Positions 1 through 5,443 of a stretch of DNA of 8,967 nucleotides are shown one piece after another (positions within the stretch are counted from its first letter, which is position 1; every line of letters begins with the position of its first letter). Under the pieces are notes generated by a model that saw nothing but the letters and a program-made list of their open reading frames with translations, was not told where the DNA came from and ran no database searches. The translations under genes and the position numbers were made by a program. This DNA comes from Draconibacterium sp. (lineage in GTDB: Bacteria > Bacteroidota > Bacteroidia > Bacteroidales > Prolixibacteraceae), in contig JAUVDE010000115.1 of the NCBI GenBank assembly GCA_030595485.1, forward strand, positions 1-8,967. Reading direction: 5' to 3'.

Positions 1-1
1 G

Positions 2-871
2 GTTATTGGCGAGATTACCCGAACAACTGCTATGTTGCGCGATATTTATCATCCTGACTTTAACAGTATTATTGTGAACAACCAATCGGTTAGTAGCGAA
101 ATTGCCGATTACATAGGTAGCATTCAAGCTAACAAAAGAAAAATTGTTAAGTACTACAAAGGGCGCCAGCCAATTTTCGACCACTTTGGGGTTGATAAAC
201 AAATTAAGGCGTCGTTTGGGAAAACTGTCTCATTTAAAGATGGTGCCTATTTAATTGTTGAGCATACCGAAGCGTTTCATGTAATTGATGTTAACAGTGG
301 TAACCGCGCACGCGCCGGAAACGACCAAGAGAAAAATGCTCTGGAAGTAAACCTGGCCGCCTGTGACGAAGTAGCACGACAATTACGGTTGAGAGACATG
401 GGTGGAATCATAGTAATTGATTTCATCGACATGCACGTCGCCGCCAATCGCCAGAAAGTGAATGATCACATGAAGGAGATTATGGCCGACGATCGGACCA
501 AGCACAACATTTTACCACTTAGCAAGTTTTGCCTGATGCAAATTACCAGGCAGCGCGTTCGCCCCGAGGAGAACATTGAAACAGCTGAGAACTGTCCAAC
601 TTGCAAAGGAACCGGTAAAATTGTGCCTACAGTTTTATTTGCCGACGAAATTGACGGTAAAGTAAAATATGCACTAAAGGAGTTGAACAAGAAAAAATTA
701 CAATTAAAAGTTCATCCCTTTGTGGCAGCTTATTTGACAAAAGGTTTCAGGAGTTATCAGAACAATTGGTTCTTTAAATATCTGAAGCGTGTAAATATTG
801 AAGCTGTCAGTTCGTATTCCTTCTTGGAATACCATTTTTATGACGAAGATTTGGAAGAAATTATTTTATAA
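2..871 (+). CDS. rng: Ribonuclease E/G family endoribonuclease, C-terminal part (5' end outside window)
   Basis: The frame is open to the left edge, so the Met codon at 32 is internal and not the start; about 289 residues are visible. The family cuts single-stranded RNA, with roles in rRNA maturation and mRNA decay, in the cytoplasm or at the membrane. Visible are the family signatures of the DNase I-like catalytic subdomain: IDVNSG (Asp at 287-289) and the RLRDMGG...VIDFIDM block (first Asp at 419-421). These match the metal-binding aspartates of E. coli RNase E. The CPTCKGTG Zn-link follows, with cysteines at 593-595 and 602-604. The downstream small domain of about 90 residues ends without the long disordered tail of E. 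coli RNase E, so it is closer in layout to RNase G; the choice between names is an inference. The N-terminal S1 domain and 5' sensor lie outside the window. The gene ends just before a strong terminator. Confidence 0.95.
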   Translation, partial: VIGEITRTTAMLRDIYHPDFNSIIVNNQSVSSEIADYIGSIQANKRKIVKYYKGRQPIFDHFGVDKQIKASFGKTVSFKDGAYLIVEHTEAFHVIDVNSGNRARAGNDQEKNALEVNLAACDEVARQLRLRDMGGIIVIDFIDMHVAANRQKVNDHMKEIMADDRTKHNILPLSKFCLMQITRQRVRPEENIETAENCPTCKGTGKIVPTVLFADEIDGKVKYALKELNKKKLQLKVHPFVAAYLTKGFRSYQNNWFFKYLKRVNIEAVSSYSFLEYHFYDEDLEEIIL

Positions 872-874
872 AAG

Positions 875-910
875 AAAAGCCGTTCGAATAGAGCGGCTTT
901 TTTTTATTTT
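875..910 (+). terminator. Intrinsic terminator of the RNase E/G gene
   Basis: The arm AAAGCCGTTC (876-885) pairs with GAGCGGCTTT (891-900) over ten base pairs, including one T-G wobble, around the five-base loop GAATA. An extra A-T pair (875/901) can extend the stem. A T-rich tract runs to 910. It begins four bases after the RNase stop codon and separates that gene from the regulator that follows. Confidence 0.92.
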
Positions 911-935
911 CGCAGTAGGAATTAAACTAACTCGA

Positions 936-2009
936 ATGAATTTCAAAAAACTGGTTTACCTATTGTTGGCAATTATTGTTTCATTTCCCGCGCAAGCAAT
1001 GGAAATAAAAGGAACTATTAGTTTGCAAGACGATTGGCAACCGGTGGTGTATTTGGCTTCGCTAAATTCTCCCGATAATTTATTTGTAGCCTCTCCCGAA
1101 TTTGTAATTGCCGAAACATTTATTCAACCTGATGGTACATTTTCCATTCAAACAACAAGTATTCCTGAAGATGCCCGTTTTTACCGCTTGTACCTGGTAA
1201 GAGGAAATAATTCGTCGGTTGAGTTTAATACATCAGCTCATCGTAATTTTCAACACCTATTATTAGATCAACATTCGGAAATTGAGCTGGATGCAACAAT
1301 TGAAGACAATACTTTTGTTATTAAGCGAATTGAAGGTTCCGAAGATAACAATGCTATTTTGACTTTCGACAGGGAATTAGCGCAAAGAATGCTGCAGTTC
1401 TCGAACGATATAACAGAAGCAAAACATGATTTTCTAAGCCAGGATTTAGAAAACTACATTAAAAACTTTGCCAATTCGGTTCCTAATAGTTTAGTGGGTT
1501 TGTATGCACTGTATCACTTGGATGAAAAGGATACCGATTTTTTACGCAATAGCGAGTTTTATTTCGGTTTTCAGAAACGTATAAATGAACAGTACCCGGG
1601 AGCACATTACACTCAAGCATACACCGAACTACTGGAGAAACTTATTGGTTTTCGAGATTTGGTTTGTGAAATACCCGGTGTTCAACCCAAATGGAAAGAT
1701 AATCTATTGATTGGGCAGAGTGTTCTCATTCTTATATTAGTTGTACTAATGATTGCGTTGATTGCTAATTCGAGGAAAAAAATGGCACTAGCCGAAGTCG
1801 AGAACAATAAATCTCATAGTTCATTTTCCAATTTAACTATAAAAGAACAGGAAATACTAAAATTATTGGCTGAGGGAAAGACGAATAAAGAAATTGCGAA
1901 AGAACTTTATGTTGAATTAAGTACTGTTAAAACACATATTAATAGTATTTACAAACAGTTACAGCTATCGAATCGGAAAGAGGCTGTTGAATATTACAGG
2001 GTTAAGTAA
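936..2009 (+). CDS. Membrane-anchored LuxR-type transcriptional regulator with periplasmic DUF4369-like domain
   Basis: This encodes 357 residues. I chose the ATG at 936 because it gives a clean signal peptide (MNFKK, then a hydrophobic run ending SFPAQA). The frame stays open back to 798, but starts there would overlap the RNase gene and its terminator. Residues about 22-250 are predicted periplasmic. The beta-rich start, with IKGTISL, an 'IQPDGTFSI' segment and 'IEGSEDNNA' followed by a helical stretch, resembles the DUF4369 domain found before thioredoxin-like domains in Bacteroidota; that match is by eye. No thioredoxin CxxC is present, and a single Cys lies in 'LVCEIPG'. One membrane helix follows at about 257-277, then basic RKK. 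Residues 300-357 form a LuxR/GerE helix-turn-helix: LTIKEQEILKLLAEGKTNKEIA, with recognition helix STVKTHINSIYKQL (about 329-342). There is no receiver domain, so it is probably a one-component sensor that binds DNA while in the membrane. Signal and targets are unknown; dsbD follows on the same strand. Confidence 0.85.
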   Translation: MNFKKLVYLLLAIIVSFPAQAMEIKGTISLQDDWQPVVYLASLNSPDNLFVASPEFVIAETFIQPDGTFSIQTTSIPEDARFYRLYLVRGNNSSVEFNTSAHRNFQHLLLDQHSEIELDATIEDNTFVIKRIEGSEDNNAILTFDRELAQRMLQFSNDITEAKHDFLSQDLENYIKNFANSVPNSLVGLYALYHLDEKDTDFLRNSEFYFGFQKRINEQYPGAHYTQAYTELLEKLIGFRDLVCEIPGVQPKWKDNLLIGQSVLILILVVLMIALIANSRKKMALAEVENNKSHSSFSNLTIKEQEILKLLAEGKTNKEIAKELYVELSTVKTHINSIYKQLQLSNRKEAVEYYRVK

Positions 2010-2073
2010 AAGGTAATGCTCAATGAATTAGTGCCTTAGGTGAGTTCTGGGAAATACCTAACGAAACCAATTG

Positions 2074-2126
2074 CACAATACTTAATATTTTAATATTCAA
2101 TTACCAGTACTCAATATCCAATACTC
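2074..2126. repeat. Short degenerate CAATA/AATATT repeat patch
   Basis: CAATAC, TTAATATT, TTCAAT, CAATAT and CAATAC occur in close succession. The period is irregular, so this is a low-complexity degenerate repeat rather than a true tandem array. Its function is unknown. Confidence 0.35.
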
Positions 2127-2230
2127 GCTCCCCACTAATTAATCATTTTAAAGGGGGGTCTAGTCCCAATTTCAACCCCGTACTAATCAGTTTTTTATCA
2201 ACTAAATACCATTTCTTTTGTTTTGTGATG

Positions 2231-2238
2231 TAAATTTG
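2231..2238 (+). promoter_or_regulatory. Candidate -7 promoter element for dsbD
   Basis: TAAATTTG matches the Bacteroidota -7 consensus TAnnTTTG exactly. No TTTG lies at the expected 19-21-base distance upstream; TTTG at 2217-2220 is only ten bases away. The match is therefore partial. If used, it would give a 5' leader of roughly 120 bases. The same ten bases, TAAATTTGTG, occur upstream of lacZ (5379-5388). Confidence 0.35.
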
Positions 2239-2265
2239 TGTTTTACTTTAAAAATGCGAACGATG

Positions 2266-2331
2266 TTAAGTTATACTATTTACTTATCGCGAGGATACCT
2301 TAACTAGTCGTTTTCATACTTGAGTTATACT
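2266..2331 (+). repeat. 12-base direct repeat upstream of dsbD
   Basis: TTAAGTTATACT (2266-2277) and TTGAGTTATACT (2320-2331) differ at one base, with starts 54 bases apart. They lie between the candidate promoter and the dsbD start. Two copies in a leader or promoter could be a regulator site, but in AT-rich DNA chance is possible. Confidence 0.35.
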
Positions 2332-2364
2332 TACGTAATAAATCGATTATAAAAAATAAATAGA

Positions 2365-4302
2365 ATGAGAAAAGTATTTTTAATGTTTACGTTGGCAATG
2401 GTAGCAATGGTTGCCAGTGCTCAGATGGTAAATCCAACAACCTGGACATTTGATTCGAAACAGAATGGAAATGAGGTTGATTTAATCTTTACCGCAACCA
2501 TTGATAAAGGATGGCATTTGTATGATACCTATTTGCCTGAAGGTGGACCAATTGCCACAACTTTTGTTTTTGAAGATTCAACATTATTTGAAAAAATAGG
2601 CGACATTCAGAAAAATCCGGAGCCTGAGATTCATTTTGATGAGACATTTCAAATGAAAGTTGGCTATTTTGGTGATAAGGCAATTTTAATCCAAAAGATA
2701 AAACTTACGTCATCTGGTCCGGTTGAATTAAAAGGATATGTTCTTTTTATGAGCTGTAACGATGAAACTTGTACTCCGCCAGAGGAAGTTGAATTTTCGT
2801 TTAAGTTTAATGAGGGGAGTGCTGCAGCAAGCACTACGGAAGCAGACATCGATACCGAAACAAATGATTCAGGTACGGGAAGTGGACAAACATTGTGGTT
2901 ATTCATATTAATTTCCGCATTAGCCGGTTTTGCTGCTATTTTAACACCTTGTGTATTTCCGATGATACCAATGACCGTTTCATTTTTTATGCGTGGCAGT
3001 GATAACAGAGGAAAAGCAATTCGGACAGGAATCTTTTTCGGGGTTTCTATAGTTGCTATTTTCACTTTGCTCGGAGCGTTGTTTTCGGTTGGTATTTTTG
3101 GTCCGAATGTGGGAAGCATCCTAAGTACACACTGGGTTCCAAACCTATTGTTTTTTGTATTGTTCCTTGTGTTTGCAATTTCTTTCTTCGGAGCTTTTGA
3201 AATGGTGCTACCAAGTAGTTTAGTAAACAAAACCGATTCAAAAGCAGATAAAGGCGGTATTATGGGGGCATTTTTCATGGCGCTTACTACGGTAATTGTT
3301 TCCTTTTCTTGCACTGGTCCTTTTATTGGGGCATTAATTATCGAAGCGGTTCAAGATGGGGGTATGCGTCCTTTAATTGGAATGTTTTTCTTTGGATTGG
3401 CATTTGCAACACCATTTACTTTACTGGCAGTATTCCCATCAGCATTAAATAAATTACCGAAATCGGGTGGTTGGTTAAATGCAATTAAAGTTGTGTTTGC
3501 ATTTGTATTGCTTGCCTTTGGCTTAAAATTCTTAAGTAATATCGATCAGGTATATGGTTTCGAATTATTAAATCGTGAGATATATTTGGCAATTTGGATG
3601 GTGATATTCTCCTTGCTTGGAATGTATTTTATTGGAAAAATTAAGTTCTCGCACGACAGTGACTTGCCTTTTATTGGTGTGGGTAGATTATTTCTAGCCA
3701 TTGTAACGTTTACATTCGTAGTGTACTTATTTACCGGTTTGTTAGGTGCTCCACTTAAAACTGTTTCAGGACTTATCCCGCCGGAAACAGAAGATTCGTA
3801 TGTTTCAAACTTTTCTGGAGGACAGGTTTCTAATGTGCAACAGGCAGAACTTTGCGGAACTCCTAAGTATGGTGACAAATTGCATTTGCCGGAAGGATTG
3901 CCCGGTTATTTCGATTTTGAACAGGGACTAGCATGTGCAAAAGAGCAGAATAAACCTCTGTTTGTGGTATTTAAAGGACATGCATGTGCTAACTGTAAAA
4001 AGATGGAAGACTCGGTTTGGGAAGATCCTGAAGCACTTCGAATATTGTCTGAAAAATATGTAATCGTTGGTTTGTATACCGATGATAGAATAAAATTGGA
4101 AGAGAACGAATGGGTAACTTCTTCAATTGATGGAAAAGTAAAAAAGACTTTGGGTAAAAAGAACCTCGATTTGCAAATTTCGAAGTACGAAACCAACAGT
4201 ATTCCTTATCACGTAATTATTGAGCCCGACGGAACAGAACACCGAATGGGAGTAACTTTTGAGGATGATGAATTTAAAGCATTCCTGAAAAAAGGATTGT
4301 AA
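2365..4302 (+). CDS. dsbD: Thiol:disulfide interchange protein DsbD (cytochrome c biogenesis transmembrane family)
   Basis: The protein has 645 residues. DsbD moves electrons from cytoplasmic thioredoxin across the inner membrane to periplasmic thiol proteins. A signal peptide (about 1-20, ending MVASAQ) is followed by an N-terminal DsbD-alpha-like domain (about 25-150) with 'KGWHLYD' and the cysteine pair C131/C136 in SCNDETCTPPE. A Ser/Thr/Asp/Gly linker leads to a transmembrane domain of about eight helices (about 176-462). It carries TPCVFPMIPM (C196) and SCTGPFIGAL (C316), the two membrane cysteines of the family. The C-terminal domain (about 500-645) is thioredoxin-like, with GHACANCKKM (C541/C544) and a probable cis-Pro in NSIPYH (P614). 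All three redox pairs are intact, so the protein should be functional. Two further cysteines, C497 and C524, lie between the last helix and the CxxC. The upstream sequence is A-rich without a Shine-Dalgarno site, usual for this phylum. A terminator follows. Confidence 0.95.
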   Translation: MRKVFLMFTLAMVAMVASAQMVNPTTWTFDSKQNGNEVDLIFTATIDKGWHLYDTYLPEGGPIATTFVFEDSTLFEKIGDIQKNPEPEIHFDETFQMKVGYFGDKAILIQKIKLTSSGPVELKGYVLFMSCNDETCTPPEEVEFSFKFNEGSAAASTTEADIDTETNDSGTGSGQTLWLFILISALAGFAAILTPCVFPMIPMTVSFFMRGSDNRGKAIRTGIFFGVSIVAIFTLLGALFSVGIFGPNVGSILSTHWVPNLLFFVLFLVFAISFFGAFEMVLPSSLVNKTDSKADKGGIMGAFFMALTTVIVSFSCTGPFIGALIIEAVQDGGMRPLIGMFFFGLAFATPFTLLAVFPSALNKLPKSGGWLNAIKVVFAFVLLAFGLKFLSNIDQVYGFELLNREIYLAIWMVIFSLLGMYFIGKIKFSHDSDLPFIGVGRLFLAIVTFTFVVYLFTGLLGAPLKTVSGLIPPETEDSYVSNFSGGQVSNVQQAELCGTPKYGDKLHLPEGLPGYFDFEQGLACAKEQNKPLFVVFKGHACANCKKMEDSVWEDPEALRILSEKYVIVGLYTDDRIKLEENEWVTSSIDGKVKKTLGKKNLDLQISKYETNSIPYHVIIEPDGTEHRMGVTFEDDEFKAFLKKGL

Positions 4303-4322
4303 GAGAATAATAAAATATTGAG

Positions 4323-4362
4323 AGGGTGTTTGCCATAGTTTTTTGCGCAGACACCCTTTTTT
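4323..4362 (+). terminator. Intrinsic terminator of dsbD
   Basis: AGGGTGTTTGC (4323-4333) pairs with GCAGACACCCT (4347-4357) over eleven base pairs with one T-G wobble. The loop is about 13 bases and six Ts run from 4357 to 4362. It lies 20 bases past the dsbD stop. On the opposite strand the hairpin is not followed by a comparable T tract, so it serves mainly dsbD. Confidence 0.88.
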
Positions 4363-4396
4363 GTTGATAGCTGGAATCAAAACCAAAGGCTTAACA

Positions 4397-4792
4397 CTAT
4401 CTTTCAGTTAGTGCACTTAAAATCTGGAAGGCTTTTTCTCCATCTTTTTTAGCAACAAAAATATGGTCGTGATAATAACCCGATATTACATTGCAGCTTA
4501 TACCATTTTTGGCCAACTCTGAAGAAAATACTGCAGTTAAACCCACTGCTTCCAGTGCCGAGTGAATGCTTAAGGTAATCCACGAGGCAACATATTCATA
4601 AGAGAGTTTTAACTCGTCGGCTTTTTCACTGGCAAGCACAATGGTAACACCTTCCTTTTCTTTAAACTCACAAAGCGTGTCTTTTCTATCGATTACATTT
4701 ATGTCTTTTATCGAAATAAATACATATTCTCCTTCGTTCAGTTTGGGAGTCATGCCTTTTAGTAGTTGTGCTAAATTTGTTTCGCCTGCCAT
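4397..4792 (-). CDS. ACT-domain protein (ACT_3, formerly DUF2241 type)
   Basis: The protein has 131 residues and is predicted cytoplasmic, with no signal peptide or membrane helix. The N-terminus 'MAGETNLAQLLKGMTPKL' followed by 'GEYVFISI' is the characteristic opening of the small ACT_3 (PF10000-type) family. The second half has the usual ACT-like features: 'WITLSIHSALEAVGLTAVFS', then 'AKNGISCNVISGYYHDHIFV'. ACT domains generally bind amino acids or similar small ligands and regulate other proteins. For this stand-alone family the ligand and partner are not established, so no specific function is claimed. The start at 4792 lies inside the end of the upstream membrane-protein gene on the same strand, a 22-base overlap suggesting co-transcription and translational coupling. 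It converges on dsbD, and I see no clear terminator of its own. Confidence 0.88.
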   Translation of the reverse strand: MAGETNLAQLLKGMTPKLNEGEYVFISIKDINVIDRKDTLCEFKEKEGVTIVLASEKADELKLSYEYVASWITLSIHSALEAVGLTAVFSSELAKNGISCNVISGYYHDHIFVAKKDGEKAFQILSALTER

Positions 4793-5022
4793 TTTTCAGA
4801 TTTTAATAAGGAATAGAGTGAGACCAAAGCCCAAACACCTTCCAAAATTATAAAAGGGATGTAATTCATTAATACCGATGCCAGACAAGCCAGACTTGCC
4901 CCAATCAAATTCAAAAGTATAAATGATAAATCTTTCTTTTTGATGCGGCCCGCCACATTCAGAATATATGCTAAAAGTATTTGACTTACACCAATAAATC
5001 CTATCCAGTCTATTGTATTCAT
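4771..5022 (-). CDS. Small three-helix membrane protein, CBU_0592-like
   Basis: The protein has 83 residues from the Met codon at 5022 (MNTIDWIGFIG). The frame extends upstream to 5079, but the added 19 residues are polar and do not fit the family, so the shorter start is preferred. Three hydrophobic segments are visible: about 5-23 (WIGFIGVSQILLAYIL), about 32-50 (SFILLNLIGASLACLASVL) and about 53-71 (PFIILEGVWALVSLYSLL). A basic loop GRIKKKD lies between the first two. The pattern DWIGF...LLAY...LLNLIGA...EGVWALVSLYSLL matches the CBU_0592 membrane domain family by eye. The molecular function of that family is unknown to me. It is the first gene of a two-gene minus-strand unit and its 3' end overlaps the start of the ACT-domain gene. 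Confidence 0.8.
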   Translation of the reverse strand: MNTIDWIGFIGVSQILLAYILNVAGRIKKKDLSFILLNLIGASLACLASVLMNYIPFIILEGVWALVSLYSLLKSEKWQAKQI

Positions 5023-5115
5023 GTGTCGATTTGTTTCGTTTTTAGCTTGGGAAAGTACAAATCTTAGCTTGAATTGCAAAGATGGTGAGAGTGTACTTCT
5101 ATAAACAAACTGGAA

Positions 5116-5265
5116 ATGAATGAGGCTGGTTTATTAAATGTTGACTTGTTTATTGAAAAAGACAAGGCAAATGGAGAGCCGAATGTTCAACATGCTTTGG
5201 ATTTAAAAGAAGAGATGGCGAGAATCCATATTACCAAGCTTTATTACCTTATAGTTCAAAATTAA
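5116..5265 (+). CDS. Possible 49-residue ORF or gene remnant, unrecognised
   Basis: An ATG at 5116 opens 49 codons ending TAA at 5263-5265. The product would be charged, with segments NVDLFIEKDKANGEPN and LDLKEEMARIH, and a hydrophobic end (KLYYLIVQN). The frame is also open for nine codons upstream of the ATG. There is no Shine-Dalgarno site and no family that I recognise. The composition reads more like protein than random AT-rich DNA, so it may be a small gene or a leftover of a larger one. It does not overlap any other likely gene. Confidence 0.25.
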   Translation: MNEAGLLNVDLFIEKDKANGEPNVQHALDLKEEMARIHITKLYYLIVQN

Positions 5266-5305
5266 TAAGGAATGAAAACAACTCACCTAAACTTGGCATG
5301 ACAAA

Positions 5306-5336
5306 CATAATGCTACAATAAAACTGAAACATTATG
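5306..5336. repeat. Inverted repeat CATAATG/CATTATG upstream of the lacZ promoter
   Basis: CATAATG at 5306-5312 is the exact reverse complement of CATTATG at 5330-5336, with a 17-base spacer and a 24-base centre-to-centre distance. The pair ends about 20 bases before the -33 candidate, a position compatible with an activator or repressor site. There is no T tract, so it is not a terminator. Confidence 0.3.
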
Positions 5337-5356
5337 GGACTTGTGTATAAACGTAC

Positions 5357-5386
5357 TTTCTCACCTTTACAAATTTATTAAATTTG
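5357..5386 (+). promoter_or_regulatory. Probable lacZ promoter (Bacteroidota type)
   Basis: TAAATTTG at 5379-5386 matches the -7 consensus TAnnTTTG exactly. A near match to the -33 element, TTTC, lies at 5357-5360, 18 bases upstream of it. Transcription would begin about 5392-5395 and give a leader of about 50 bases before the ATG at 5444. The leader contains a five-base-pair hairpin, AGCGG (5397-5401) with CCGCT (5412-5416). Confidence 0.5.
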
Positions 5387-5443
5387 TGCTGCAAGTAGCG
5401 GAGAACTAACCCCGCTGTAATTAGAAATCAATAATAACATATC

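Larger units (their letters stand above)
2010..2364. other. Non-coding region between the regulator and dsbD
   Basis: I see no credible gene in these 355 bases. The region has no clear terminator for the regulator. It contains an AT-rich patch of CAATA-type repeats (about 2074-2126), a G-run/C-run patch (2152-2179, GGGGGG then CCC and CCCC), a probable -7 promoter element at 2231-2238, and a near-identical 12-base direct repeat (2266-2277 and 2320-2331) shortly before the dsbD start. Confidence 0.7.
5023..5443. other. Divergent intergenic region between the membrane-protein gene and lacZ
   Basis: These 421 bases separate the minus-strand pair from lacZ. They hold a possible 49-residue ORF (5116-5265), a seven-base inverted repeat (5306-5312 with 5330-5336), a good lacZ promoter candidate (5357-5386), and a small hairpin in the presumed lacZ leader (5397-5416). 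I recognise no RNA gene or riboswitch here. Confidence 0.6.

Noticed and set aside
798..935. Upstream extension of the regulator gene to an ATG at 798 (403-residue version)
   Set aside because: It would overlap the last 74 bases of the RNase gene, run through the terminator hairpin, and place the clear signal peptide in the middle of the protein. The ATG at 936 explains the sequence better.
2010..2040. Possible terminator after the regulator (AAGG...CCTT)
   Set aside because: The stem has only four continuous base pairs with bulges, and no T tract follows.
2152..2179. G-run and C-run patch as a terminator or RNA element
   Set aside because: Only a three-base stem (GGG/CCC) around TCTAGT forms cleanly, with no T tract and no recognisable riboswitch pattern.
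2664..3314. Long minus-strand open frame (216 codons) inside dsbD
   Set aside because: It is antisense to the well-conserved DsbD membrane domain, and its Lys/Pro/Asn-rich product shows no family features. It is a by-product of the real gene's codon use.
5023..5079. Longer N-terminus for the small membrane protein
   Set aside because: The 19 added residues are polar and basic and unlike the family start. MNTIDWIGF at 5022 begins directly at the first membrane helix.
5058..5080. Minus-strand promoter for the small membrane protein and ACT gene (CAAATCTTA with CAAA at 5077-5080)
   Set aside because: Read on the minus strand it is TAAGATTTG, one base too long for TAnnTTTG, and the upstream TTTG is only ten bases away. 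The match is too weak to list as a feature.
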